The notes beneath the pieces are model-generated. The model ran no database searches, had not been told where the DNA came from, and saw only the letters and a program-made list of their open reading frames with translations. From positions 186,001-250,000 of the forward strand of contig OZ245057.1 in NCBI GenBank assembly GCA_965224595.1: a stretch of 64,000 nt of DNA. Reading direction: 5' to 3'. This stretch comes from Aliivibrio_A sp016764915. Lineage in GTDB: Bacteria; Pseudomonadota; Gammaproteobacteria; Enterobacterales; Vibrionaceae. The translations under genes and the position numbers were made by a program. Positions 1-8,164 of this stretch are shown here, in pieces; the stretch's first letter is position 1, and the number at the start of each line of letters is the position of its first letter.

Positions 1-648
1 GATAACACCTGTTGCTAAACTGGTGTAGATCTCACTCCACGACAATGAAGTTGGTGAAGCGCCCAATTTTCTTAAGAACTTGCCATAAGCCCCTGGAGCT
101 CGGATTTTCAACCCTTTAAAGTCTTCAATACTTTTAATTTCTTTTTTGGTGAGTACATAAACAGGCAGTTGAATGTAAGGTTCTAACCAAACTAGATTCT
201 GTTTGCCATAGGCTTCGGTTAAAATTTCTCCCCAACCTTTTTCATGAAACAGAGTATTAAGCTCACCCACATCATCCGTCATGCCCGGTAGACCGACTTC
301 AACGACACCGGGAGGAAACTCACCCGCATGCATTGGTTGAAAAGGTGCGCCAATAGTCATCAACCCACTTTTGACTGATCCCAATACACCCGTTTGACCT
401 ACCCCTTCACCGGCGTACATCACTTGAACGGCAATACGCCCGCCTGACATCGTTTCAATGTTGTCGGCAAACTGCTTATACACTTCACCATAGGCCGTAC
501 CGCGAGAGTATAGATTTACAAAGCGCCAATTGTGTTCTGCGGAAAAGGCCTCTGGCACCATAGAGAGTGACGCAGCGAAGACTAAAGAGTAGGTAGTCAC
601 CACTTTTTTCGCACGCTTTTGAATAGTTGCTATTGCTGTAGAAAACAT
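1..648 (-). CDS. TRAP transporter substrate-binding protein, DctP family (partial, C-terminus outside window)
   Basis: The reading frame opens at an ATG at 646-648 on the minus strand and runs off the left edge, so only about 216 N-terminal residues are present. Residues 1 to about 37 form a basic then hydrophobic signal peptide ending near SMVPEAFSA. The mature part has DctP-type features: an NWRFVNLYSRG opening, an EDFKGLKIRAPG segment (the usual 'DLKGLKIR' hallmark) and ASPTSLSWSEIYTSLATG, which resembles the family's G-x-x-P-x-x-x-x-x-x-E-x-Y-x-A-L-x-x-G motif. These proteins capture carboxylate or amino-acid ligands in the periplasm for a DctQM membrane pair, which would lie to the left. 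It is downstream of gabD on the same strand, so it may import a substrate of the glutarate block. That role is inference. Confidence 0.85.
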   Translation of the reverse strand, partial: MFSTAIATIQKRAKKVVTTYSLVFAASLSMVPEAFSAEHNWRFVNLYSRGTAYGEVYKQFADNIETMSGGRIAVQVMYAGEGVGQTGVLGSVKSGLMTIGAPFQPMHAGEFPPGVVEVGLPGMTDDVGELNTLFHEKGWGEILTEAYGKQNLVWLEPYIQLPVYVLTKKEIKSIEDFKGLKIRAPGAYGKFLRKLGASPTSLSWSEIYTSLATGVI

Positions 649-891
649 TGACTTGCTCCTGTATTGTTTTGTTTTTGTTGCATCCTTGTAACTACAATTA
701 CAATTTATTTACACTCTTTAAATTCTCATGGAACTAAGTAAAGTTTTATCCGCATCAAACCTTTAATTTTAGTCAAAAAAAAGCAGCACCAATAGGCACT
801 GCAAATCCAAAAGCTACGCAATTGATAACTTTCAAAACTCAAGCAGGTTTTATTCAGAAAAAGCATTACATTCAAAGACTATGTGTGTTTA

Positions 892-2340
892 TTACTCAAC
901 ATTCATACACAGATACTTAATTTCTAAATAGTCGTCCAAACCATATTTTGAGCCCTCTCGCCCACTTCCTGACTCTTTCACTCCACCAAACGGTGCCATT
1001 TCTGTAGAGATAATGCCTTCGTTAATACCAACGATCCCATATTCAAGCGCTTCACTGACTCGCCAAATTCGGCTGTGATTCTGGGTAAAGAAGTAGGCAG
1101 CCAATCCATATGGAGTCGCATTTGCCTGAGCAATAACATCCTCTTCATCGCTAAATCGGAACACCGTTGTTACGGGTCCAAATATTTCTTGATGTGCGAT
1201 CTCCATTTTATCGGTCACATCCGCTAAAATTGTCGGTTCATAATAACAATCACCAATGCGCGAACGGTGCCCCCCCAGCAACAGAGACGCACCCTGTTCA
1301 ATCGCCATCTCGACAATCGCGGTCACTTTTTTCACCGCTTTTTCATTGATGAGTGGACCAATGTCTGTCCCTTCCTCTAAACCATTGCCTACTTTAAGTT
1401 GCATTACAGCTGCCGTGTATTTAGAGATAAATAGATCATAGATATCGTCGTGTAAGTAGAGACGATTAGTACAGACACAGGTTTGACCTGCATTACGATA
1501 CTTAGATATGAGCGCCCCTTGCACCGCTTTATCTAAATCGGCATCTTCAAATACAATACAGGGTGCGTTGCCACCAAGCTCCATCGATACTTTTTTCACT
1601 GTCTCCGCGGCTTGACCTAAGATGTGTTTGCCCACCGCAGTAGACCCCGTAAACGATACTTTTCGCACTAAAGGATGAGTACAGAGCATTTCGCCCACCT
1701 CTTTTACCTGTTTAGTGGTTACGATATTAATAACTCCCGGTGGCACGCCTGCTTCTTCCGCCAATTTCCCTAAGGCCAATGCAGTTAATGGTGTATCTTC
1801 ACCGGGTTTAATAACGACCGTGCAACCAGCAGCTAATGCGGGTCCGACTTTTCTGGTGATCATTGCTAATGGAAAATTCCACGGCGTAATCGCGACGACC
1901 ACACCAACTGGCTGTTTGATGGTTAAATATCGATTCTTTGCTGTTGCGGCTGGAATAATGTCACCGTAAGCACGTTTTGCCTCTTCCGCGAACCACTCAA
2001 TAAAAGAGGCGCCATATAATACTTCGCCATAAGCCTCTTGGTACGGTTTCCCCTGCTCAGTTGTCAGAAGGGTGGCCAATGCTTCGGCATTATCCAGAAT
2101 AAGCTGATACCACTTTTTTAGTATGCCGCAACGCTGTTTAGCTGTGGTCTTTTTCCAATGTTTCAGTGCATCGTTTGCGGCTAAGATTGCTTGCTTGGCT
2201 TCTGCGGCATCAAGATCTGGCACCTGTGTTATCAGATCGCCAGTGGCGGGATTGAGCACCGAAAATTGGGACTCATTGCGTGATTGTACCCACTCACCAT
2301 TTATATATGCATGGGTTTGCAGTAACGGTAACTTTTCCAT
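892..2340 (-). CDS. gabD: NAD(P)-dependent succinate/glutarate semialdehyde dehydrogenase (GabD type)
   Basis: This is a 482-residue aldehyde dehydrogenase, the same length as E. coli GabD. The cofactor region has TPWNFPLAM (about 152-160), the general base lies in MELGGNAP (E254), and the nucleophile is C288 in NAGQTCVC. C290 follows, the Cys-x-Cys pair typical of GabD. The tail FGGVKESGSGREGSKYG and the ending LEIKYLCM are also GabD-like. Known role: oxidation of succinate semialdehyde, and in lysine/5-aminovalerate catabolism of glutarate semialdehyde to glutarate. The neighbouring csiD and lhgO genes favour the C5 substrate, which is inference. It is divergent from a LysR gene starting at 2482. 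The function as an ALDH is firm; the exact substrate is less so. Confidence 0.9.
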   Translation of the reverse strand: MEKLPLLQTHAYINGEWVQSRNESQFSVLNPATGDLITQVPDLDAAEAKQAILAANDALKHWKKTTAKQRCGILKKWYQLILDNAEALATLLTTEQGKPYQEAYGEVLYGASFIEWFAEEAKRAYGDIIPAATAKNRYLTIKQPVGVVVAITPWNFPLAMITRKVGPALAAGCTVVIKPGEDTPLTALALGKLAEEAGVPPGVINIVTTKQVKEVGEMLCTHPLVRKVSFTGSTAVGKHILGQAAETVKKVSMELGGNAPCIVFEDADLDKAVQGALISKYRNAGQTCVCTNRLYLHDDIYDLFISKYTAAVMQLKVGNGLEEGTDIGPLINEKAVKKVTAIVEMAIEQGASLLLGGHRSRIGDCYYEPTILADVTDKMEIAHQEIFGPVTTVFRFSDEEDVIAQANATPYGLAAYFFTQNHSRIWRVSEALEYGIVGINEGIISTEMAPFGGVKESGSGREGSKYGLDDYLEIKYLCMNVE

Positions 2341-2378
2341 CCCAACTATTTCCTTTATCTGTTATTGGCTTCAAACAA

Positions 2379-2412
2379 TGAATATATAAACTTGAATTCA
2401 TTATCATATTCA
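2379..2412. promoter_or_regulatory. Candidate LysR operator between gabD and the LysR gene
   Basis: The divergent gap contains an inverted repeat, TGAATAT at 2379-2385 and ATATTCA at 2406-2412, separated by 20 bases in very A+T-rich DNA. LysR regulators commonly bind such dyads between themselves and a divergent target. The A+T richness makes chance occurrence plausible, so confidence is low. Confidence 0.3.
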
Positions 2413-2481
2413 ATATATTAACAAGTGCTAATAATGAATAAATACGCACTAAACAACCTAAAGTTTTAAAGGAATAAAACA

Positions 2482-3423
2482 ATGCAAAGAGCCTCAATAC
2501 CTCTTGGTCAGATGGGTGATTACGAGATCAAGCAGTTGAAAGTGTTTAAAACTGTCGCTGATTGTGGTGGCTTTTCCGCTGCCGAAACCGAACTAAATAT
2601 TAGCCGTTCCACCATAAGTATTCACATCTCAAATCTAGAATCACGGCTAAATCTAATTTTATGCCGTCGTGGTCGTGCAGGGTTTGCTCTGACTGAAGAG
2701 GGGATTGTCGTTTACGATGCGACTGTGAAATTATTAGGCGAACTTGATGATTTTCGCAGCACCATCAACCATCTTGATATTCAGCTTTCTGGCTCTTTAA
2801 CCGTGCTGTTTAGTGACACCATCAGTTTGGATCCTCGTGCCAACATTCCTAAAGTCATTAATAAGTTTGTTAATTTAGCCAGCGAGGTCTATTTAACGGC
2901 TGAAGTGGCCAGAATGACCGAGATCGAGCGACAAGTAATGAGTGAAGAAGCCGATATTGGTTTTATTCCCCACCATCGCTTCCTTGATGGGTTAGAGTAT
3001 CAACACATCTTTACCGATAACTGCTTTTTATATTGTGCGAAAGGCAGCCCGCTGTATGATTTGAGTAGCGATGAACTGGACGATGAGATCATTGATGGCT
3101 CCCCTACTGTTTATGCGGGTATGAAAACCCAAGAGAACATCATCGGCCATCTGGCTAATATGAACCTCAAAGCCACCGCGTATAATTATGAATCAAGATT
3201 GGCTCTGATTTTATCGTCAAAATACATCGGTTATCTGCCAGAAACATTGGCCAAACCTTACATTGATAGTGGTGTATTAAAAGCGGTCTGCCCACTGAGC
3301 CGATTCTACGCTCTGGAGATCATGGCGATCACCAAAAAGACCGTCTCAATCAATAAAATCCGCACTCTGTTTATCAAGTTAGTGCGCGAATTTTATCAAA
3401 AGAGAAAAATCAACAAAGAGTAA
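2482..3423 (+). CDS. LysR-family transcriptional regulator, divergent from gabD
   Basis: This is a 313-residue LysR protein. The N-terminal winged helix-turn-helix spans about residues 12-70 (FKTVADCGGFSAAETELNIS, then the recognition helix RSTISIHISNLE). The segment LCRRGRAGFALTEEG is characteristic of one LysR subgroup. The rest is an effector-binding domain. AAGGA about 8-9 bases upstream supports the ATG at 2482; an in-frame ATG at 2512 is the alternative. It is divergent from gabD and convergent with lhgO (8-base gap), so it probably controls the aldehyde dehydrogenase. The same RGR-x-GF subgroup signature occurs in the LysR gene at 39009, which sits beside the second omega-aminotransferase operon. 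Confidence 0.9.
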   Translation: MQRASIPLGQMGDYEIKQLKVFKTVADCGGFSAAETELNISRSTISIHISNLESRLNLILCRRGRAGFALTEEGIVVYDATVKLLGELDDFRSTINHLDIQLSGSLTVLFSDTISLDPRANIPKVINKFVNLASEVYLTAEVARMTEIERQVMSEEADIGFIPHHRFLDGLEYQHIFTDNCFLYCAKGSPLYDLSSDELDDEIIDGSPTVYAGMKTQENIIGHLANMNLKATAYNYESRLALILSSKYIGYLPETLAKPYIDSGVLKAVCPLSRFYALEIMAITKKTVSINKIRTLFIKLVREFYQKRKINKE

Positions 3424-3431
3424 TATTCTGA

Positions 3432-4661
3432 TTAGTGATGTGCGTTCGCCAACTGTTTGTCAGCCACTTTATTGCAGATATAGTTACCGATAGGAATCGC
3501 GGAGGTCGCGGCTGGTGATGGTGCATTACACACATGTAAGCTTCGGTTGCTCTCGGAAAAGAGAAAATCGTGCACCAACGTTCCATCTTTCAGTACTGCT
3601 TGCGCTCTAATCCCCGCGGGGTAACGTTTCAGATCACTGACTTTAATTTGTGGACAATATTTGTTGACCAACTTTAAGTACCCCCGCTTCCACAGTGAGT
3701 TTTTAGTCTCTACTAATCCGGTTTTTAGATTGTTTTTACTTACCCTCCAAAAGCCAGGGAATTTCACCATCTGCCACACATCTTTAACGCTAAAGTTAAC
3801 TCTTCCATAACCTTCTCGTTTCCACCCTTGTACCGCATTGGGCCCAACGGTCACAGAGCCGTCAATCATTCGAGTTAAATGTACACCAAGAAAAGGCAAT
3901 TCAGGGTCTGGGATTGGATAGATAAGATGGTTAACAATATGGTTCATGCTACTTGGCAGTTGATAATATTCACCGCGGTAAGGGATAATTTGAAAATCAG
4001 TCTTAATGTTCAACATCTTGGTCAAACGGTCAGCCATTAATCCAGAGCATGAGATCAAAAACTCGCAGCTCACGGTTATCGATTCGTCCTGTTTTTTGCA
4101 ATTGATATCAATGCGATCGTTATACTCTTGCAAACCAACGACTTCTGTACTCAACAGCACTTCGCCGCCTAATGCGCAAAAATCTTCCGCCATCTTTTCG
4201 GTCACTTGCCGATAGTTCACGATGCAGGTCGACTCAACCAAGATTGCCCCTAATCCAACGATGTTGGGCTCAGCTATTTTTAACTCTTCTTCATTCAGTA
4301 GTTTGACGTCAATCTTATTGTCATGACAGCGCTGATATAACGCCTGCATGCGATCAAGTTCTAACGCATTAGTCGCCACCAGCAGTTTTCCGCAATTATC
4401 GACTGGGATATCATGTTGTTGACAAAACTCAAGGGTCTTTTCAACGCCAGCTTTGCAAAAATCCGCTTTCAAACTGCCTGGAGCATAATAAACACCGGCA
4501 TGAATAACACCGCTATTATGGCCAGTTTGATGCAACGAGAAAGCGTCTTCTTTTTCTACCAGAACCACCCGCTTATCCGGATTCCTTTGTTGTAACTGCC
4601 ACGCGGTTGAAACGCCAACAATACCGCCACCGATAACCACATAATCATTTATACTGCTCAT
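3432..4661 (-). CDS. lhgO: L-2-hydroxyglutarate oxidase/dehydrogenase LhgO
   Basis: This is a FAD-dependent DAO-family oxidoreductase. The N-terminal dinucleotide-binding motif VVIGGGIVGVSTAWQL begins at about residue 7, followed by LVEKE (ribose-binding acid) and LHQTGHNSGVIHAGVYY, a conserved stretch of LhgO/L2HGDH. Known role: it oxidises L-2-hydroxyglutarate to 2-oxoglutarate and passes electrons to the quinone pool at the membrane. The start at 4661 (409 aa, MSSINDY) is chosen because AAGGGAA lies 5-8 bases upstream; the frame is open eight codons further to 4685 without a better signal. It lies just downstream of csiD, as in the E. coli csiD-lhgO-gabDTP operon, so the pair would convert glutarate to 2-oxoglutarate. 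Confidence 0.92.
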   Translation of the reverse strand: MSSINDYVVIGGGIVGVSTAWQLQQRNPDKRVVLVEKEDAFSLHQTGHNSGVIHAGVYYAPGSLKADFCKAGVEKTLEFCQQHDIPVDNCGKLLVATNALELDRMQALYQRCHDNKIDVKLLNEEELKIAEPNIVGLGAILVESTCIVNYRQVTEKMAEDFCALGGEVLLSTEVVGLQEYNDRIDINCKKQDESITVSCEFLISCSGLMADRLTKMLNIKTDFQIIPYRGEYYQLPSSMNHIVNHLIYPIPDPELPFLGVHLTRMIDGSVTVGPNAVQGWKREGYGRVNFSVKDVWQMVKFPGFWRVSKNNLKTGLVETKNSLWKRGYLKLVNKYCPQIKVSDLKRYPAGIRAQAVLKDGTLVHDFLFSESNRSLHVCNAPSPAATSAIPIGNYICNKVADKQLANAHH

Positions 4662-4720
4662 TAAATTCCCTTTTTTGAAGGCCACAGTAACGTGGCCAGT
4701 ACAATCTATCCTGATCGCTT

Positions 4721-5680
4721 TTACTGCGTAAATCGACCTCGTTGACGAAGCAGCTCACGATGAAGCTCGTTATGAGCAATAAACTTATCTCGTCCATGTA
4801 ACCAACAATGATTTTGCACCACCAACATCGAACCCGCTTTCACTCTAACATTAAAAAAATTTTTGTCTGACTCTAAAGATTCACTCATTTGATGAAGGTA
4901 CAATCCTTGTTGCATGGTTTCAGGCTCAGCAAACTGGTCAATAAACAGCATATGAGGTTTGCCATTTTTATCCTCTTCAAAAAAGACAGGATGTTTAATC
5001 GAATAACCCACATTTTTACTTGGTGGTGAACCCCAAGTAATGGGCTGCTTGGCCATTGGGTGGTGATAAAATTGTTCTAAATCTTTCCAATCATCCACAT
5101 GAAGCAGCAACGAGTCGCCCATCTCCATATTTTTCTCATCCATCTTCATCATCAAGACAAAATCGGTACGTTCTTTAACATAAGTGCCATCATTATGCAG
5201 CTCCATACGACGATGCGCTTTTCGAAGATAGCTGTCGCTGTTATCTTCATTTTTCACCGTAAAACGTGCGTAGTATTTACCATACATCGCATCAAAATTT
5301 GGCACTCCGATGAGATGAGAAACTGCCGTTGATAACATCACAAAAAAATCTCGCTGTTCATCATTGTCTTGGTACATTTGCTGTGCTTGATCATCCGCTT
5401 CCAATAAAAACGCCCCCGTTTCACGATCGTTCATAATCGCTTTTAAGGTCGCCATAAGCTGAAGTCCGCACGCTTTATCCAACGCTTCAGCAATGGCAAA
5501 TCGCATAAATGGTTTATACTCTGCCGATTGCAAACTCCAATTCGAAATAAGATCTGTAAAACAATCTATGGTCCTTTTATGCAGTGTAATCACTTGTAAA
5601 CGTTGATTACTTGGATGATTGCTAATATCAAACCCTTCACATTTTATCTCACTTAACTTCTGTTCAATAACACTGCTCAT
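4721..5680 (-). CDS. glaH: Glutarate 2-hydroxylase CsiD/GlaH (Fe(II)/2-oxoglutarate dioxygenase)
   Basis: The protein is 319 residues from the ATG at 5680, which has AAGGAAT upstream; E. coli CsiD is about 325. The iron-binding triad is visible as H162 and D164 in MELHNDGTY and H295 in HCWLHGRDKF. Known role: it hydroxylates glutarate to L-2-hydroxyglutarate with 2-oxoglutarate as co-substrate, releasing succinate and CO2. It is upstream of lhgO, which finishes the route to 2-oxoglutarate. A LysR gene is divergent at 5838, with a clear palindrome between them. In E. coli the operon is under CsiR (GntR family), so the LysR partner here would be a different control arrangement. Confidence 0.93.
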   Translation of the reverse strand: MSSVIEQKLSEIKCEGFDISNHPSNQRLQVITLHKRTIDCFTDLISNWSLQSAEYKPFMRFAIAEALDKACGLQLMATLKAIMNDRETGAFLLEADDQAQQMYQDNDEQRDFFVMLSTAVSHLIGVPNFDAMYGKYYARFTVKNEDNSDSYLRKAHRRMELHNDGTYVKERTDFVLMMKMDEKNMEMGDSLLLHVDDWKDLEQFYHHPMAKQPITWGSPPSKNVGYSIKHPVFFEEDKNGKPHMLFIDQFAEPETMQQGLYLHQMSESLESDKNFFNVRVKAGSMLVVQNHCWLHGRDKFIAHNELHRELLRQRGRFTQ

Positions 5681-5778
5681 TTTAAATTCCTTTTTATATC
5701 CAGATCTAAATTGGGTTTGCTTCACGCGATACCCGATGGGTGTCAAAAAACTATAACGAGTAAATGAATATAATTACA

Positions 5779-5806
5779 ATATATGGTAATTATAGTTTCC
5801 ATATAT
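5779..5806. promoter_or_regulatory. Palindromic operator candidate between glaH and a LysR gene
   Basis: A perfect inverted repeat, ATATATGG (5779-5786) and CCATATAT (5799-5806) with a 12-base spacer, lies in the 157-base divergent gap between glaH (start 5680) and the LysR gene (start 5838). Size, symmetry and location fit a LysR operator acting on both genes. Confidence 0.5.
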
Positions 5807-5837
5807 TTTATATATACACATACTCTTGGAGCCGCTG

Positions 5838-6710
5838 ATGGATCTTAAACGCTTATATTATTTCACTATGCTCTCTGAGAAAGGAAACTTCACCAAAGCG
5901 GCGGATCAGCTCAACATTGCTCAGTCGGCATTAAGCATCAGTATTCAAAAATTAGAACAACAGCTAGGACTCAAATTAATTAACCGTACTGACCGAAAAA
6001 TGACCCTAACTCAAGATGGCAAGGTGCTGTTGCGTCACGCATATTTAATTCTTGAAAATGTGGGGCAAGCAGAAAAAGAGTTGATGGAATTAAAGGGACT
6101 TGAGAGCGGTATTATTAATTTCGGCGTTTCTGCAATGCTGGGGTCTTATTACCTTCCTGACGTGTTAGCACAATTTAAGCAGAGCTACCCCGGCATTCAA
6201 ATCAATGTACATGAGGCAGGTACAGCGACACTTGAAAAAATGCTCATTAATGGGCAGTTAGATTTGGCCTTGATTCGCACCGATCGTTGTCATGATCAAA
6301 TTCGTTATGTCACCTTAACCAAGCAACAGATTGTCGCCTGTGTACCCAAGTCACACCCCTTTGCCAAACTTAAAAAAATCACACTTGAGAAGTTTTGCGC
6401 ACAACCTTTAGTGCTATTCCGAGAGGGGTATTTTCTGCGAGAAGCCATCAGTGCATATTGTCAGCAACATAAAATCACCCCTGATGTTCGCTTTGAAACT
6501 AACCTAATTGAATTATTAAAATCGCTTGTACGCAAAGACATTGGTATCTCAACCTGCCTGCCGATGATTTTACAAGATGACGATACGTTGGTTTCACTTC
6601 CTTTTAATCCTGCTATCCCTTTGCATCTTGGTGTTGGGTGGAAATCCAATCACTATCTGTCTATCGCTTCACAGGCCTTAGTCCAATATCTTCAAAAAGA
6701 ATTACGATAA
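5838..6710 (+). CDS. LysR-family transcriptional regulator, divergent from glaH
   Basis: This is a 290-residue LysR protein with the winged HTH at about residues 3-62 (LSEKGNFTKAADQLNIAQ, then SALSISIQKLEQQLG) and a full effector domain. The frame is open from a TTG at 5826, but GGAG at 5828-5831 is spaced six bases from the ATG at 5838, so the ATG is taken. It is divergent from glaH-lhgO and about 100 bases upstream of the co-directional aminotransferase, a position suited to controlling both arms of the glutarate/5-aminovalerate route. Its ligand is not known. Confidence 0.9.
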   Translation: MDLKRLYYFTMLSEKGNFTKAADQLNIAQSALSISIQKLEQQLGLKLINRTDRKMTLTQDGKVLLRHAYLILENVGQAEKELMELKGLESGIINFGVSAMLGSYYLPDVLAQFKQSYPGIQINVHEAGTATLEKMLINGQLDLALIRTDRCHDQIRYVTLTKQQIVACVPKSHPFAKLKKITLEKFCAQPLVLFREGYFLREAISAYCQQHKITPDVRFETNLIELLKSLVRKDIGISTCLPMILQDDDTLVSLPFNPAIPLHLGVGWKSNHYLSIASQALVQYLQKELR

Positions 6711-6812
6711 AGTTTGATAGCGGTAAAACTTTATTTTCATTCATCATAATTTTATTTTACTCACCACATCGATAACCTTGTGTTTACATTTACATGACAT
6801 ATCGAGCCTCAA

Positions 6813-8126
6813 ATGGAAAATAGCAACTATCAATCACTATGGATGCCCTTTACGGCCAACCGCGATTTCAAATCCAACCCAAGGATCATCAACCGCGCGC
6901 AAGGTATGTATTGCTACTCTAACAAAGGGCAAAAGCTGCTCGATGCCACTGCGGGTTTATGGTGTGTCAATGCGGGTCACGGTCGTAAAGAGATTGGTGA
7001 AGCGATGGCCAGTCAAAATGCGACTCTCGATTACAGCTCACCGTTTAATTTTGGACATGACATCAGTTTTGAGTTTGCAGAAAGGCTCATTAAACACACA
7101 CCTGATGGGTTAAATAAGGTCTTTTTTACCAACTCGGGCTCGGAAGCCGTTGAAAGTGCACTCAAAATTGCCCTCGCGTATCACCAAGCCAAAGGTAATA
7201 AAGGCAAGTTCCGTTTTATTGGACGCGAGTTGGGTTACCACGGTGTTAACTTTGGTGGTATCTCTGTCGGTGGGCTCTCCCCTAACCGCAAAGGGTTCGG
7301 TCCACTGTTACCAGCGGATCACCTCGACCACACTTTAGACATAACCAACTGCGCTTTTTCAAAAGGACTGCCTGATGAAGGCGCAGATAAAGCCGAACAA
7401 CTAGAAAAAATGGTGCAGTTCCATGGTGCTGATAGCATCGCGGCGGTTATCGTGGAACCGATTGCCGGAGCTGGCGGTGTGATTATGCCAGCAAAAGGGT
7501 ATCTGCAACGCTTGCGCGAAATATGTACCAAACATGACATTGTCTTGATTTTTGATGAAGTAATCACCGCATGGGGACGTCTCGGCAGCCCATTCGCATC
7601 AACTTTATTTAACGTTACTCCTGATTTAATCACCTCAGCTAAAGGCATCACCAGTGGTGTGGTTCCTCTTGGCGCCGTGTTCGTTCAAGATGACATCTAT
7701 AATACCGTCGTCAACAGTGCCGCAGAAGGCGCAGTTGAATTTTTCCATGGTTACACCTACTCAGGTCACCCCATTGCATGCGCAGCGGGTTTAGCCACTC
7801 TTGATATTTATGAACGCGAAGGATTACTGGAGCGTGGACAAGGGGAGATTGGCAACTATTTTCAAGAGGGTTTGCACTCTTTAAAAGACATGCCATCCAT
7901 CGTTGATATTCGAAACTGTGGTTTGATAGGCGCGGTACAATTTGCTGAACAAGCTGACGGTAAACCGATTGGATTTAATATTCTCAAGCACTGCTATGAG
8001 AAAGGGGTAATGGTTCGCAGCATGGGTAATACCATTGCACTTTCACCGCCACTCATTATTGAAAAAGATCATGTGGATGTGATTGTTGAGACTTTACAAT
8101 CAATCGCTAAAGAGATCCCTGCATAA
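6813..8126 (+). CDS. Class III omega-amino-acid:pyruvate aminotransferase
   Basis: This is a 437-residue PLP enzyme of fold type I, class III. Visible hallmarks are LWMPFTANR at the N-terminus, GLWCVNAGHGRKEI, NSGSEAVESALKIA, IFDEVITAWGR (D248, pyridine nitrogen) and the Schiff-base lysine K277 in ITSAKGITSG. The opening and the RELGYHGVNFGGISVGG stretch are typical of beta-alanine/omega-amino acid:pyruvate transaminases. In this neighbourhood (GabD, GlaH, LhgO) a plausible substrate is 5-aminovalerate, giving glutarate semialdehyde and alanine. Beta-alanine, GABA or a polyamine cannot be excluded. A second, similar aminotransferase is at 37535. Confidence 0.88.
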   Translation: MENSNYQSLWMPFTANRDFKSNPRIINRAQGMYCYSNKGQKLLDATAGLWCVNAGHGRKEIGEAMASQNATLDYSSPFNFGHDISFEFAERLIKHTPDGLNKVFFTNSGSEAVESALKIALAYHQAKGNKGKFRFIGRELGYHGVNFGGISVGGLSPNRKGFGPLLPADHLDHTLDITNCAFSKGLPDEGADKAEQLEKMVQFHGADSIAAVIVEPIAGAGGVIMPAKGYLQRLREICTKHDIVLIFDEVITAWGRLGSPFASTLFNVTPDLITSAKGITSGVVPLGAVFVQDDIYNTVVNSAAEGAVEFFHGYTYSGHPIACAAGLATLDIYEREGLLERGQGEIGNYFQEGLHSLKDMPSIVDIRNCGLIGAVQFAEQADGKPIGFNILKHCYEKGVMVRSMGNTIALSPPLIIEKDHVDVIVETLQSIAKEIPA

Positions 8127-8132
8127 CAATAT

Positions 8133-8162
8133 AACGTCCATTTTTCAAACTGAATGGACGTT
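8133..8162. terminator. Bidirectional hairpin between convergent genes
   Basis: A perfect 10-bp stem, AACGTCCATT (8133-8142) and AATGGACGTT (8153-8162) with a 10-base loop, sits between the stop of the aminotransferase (8126) and the stop of the convergent cyclase (8165). The T-tracts are weak on both sides, but the position between two convergent stops suits a shared terminator. Confidence 0.6.
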
Positions 8163-8164
8163 AG

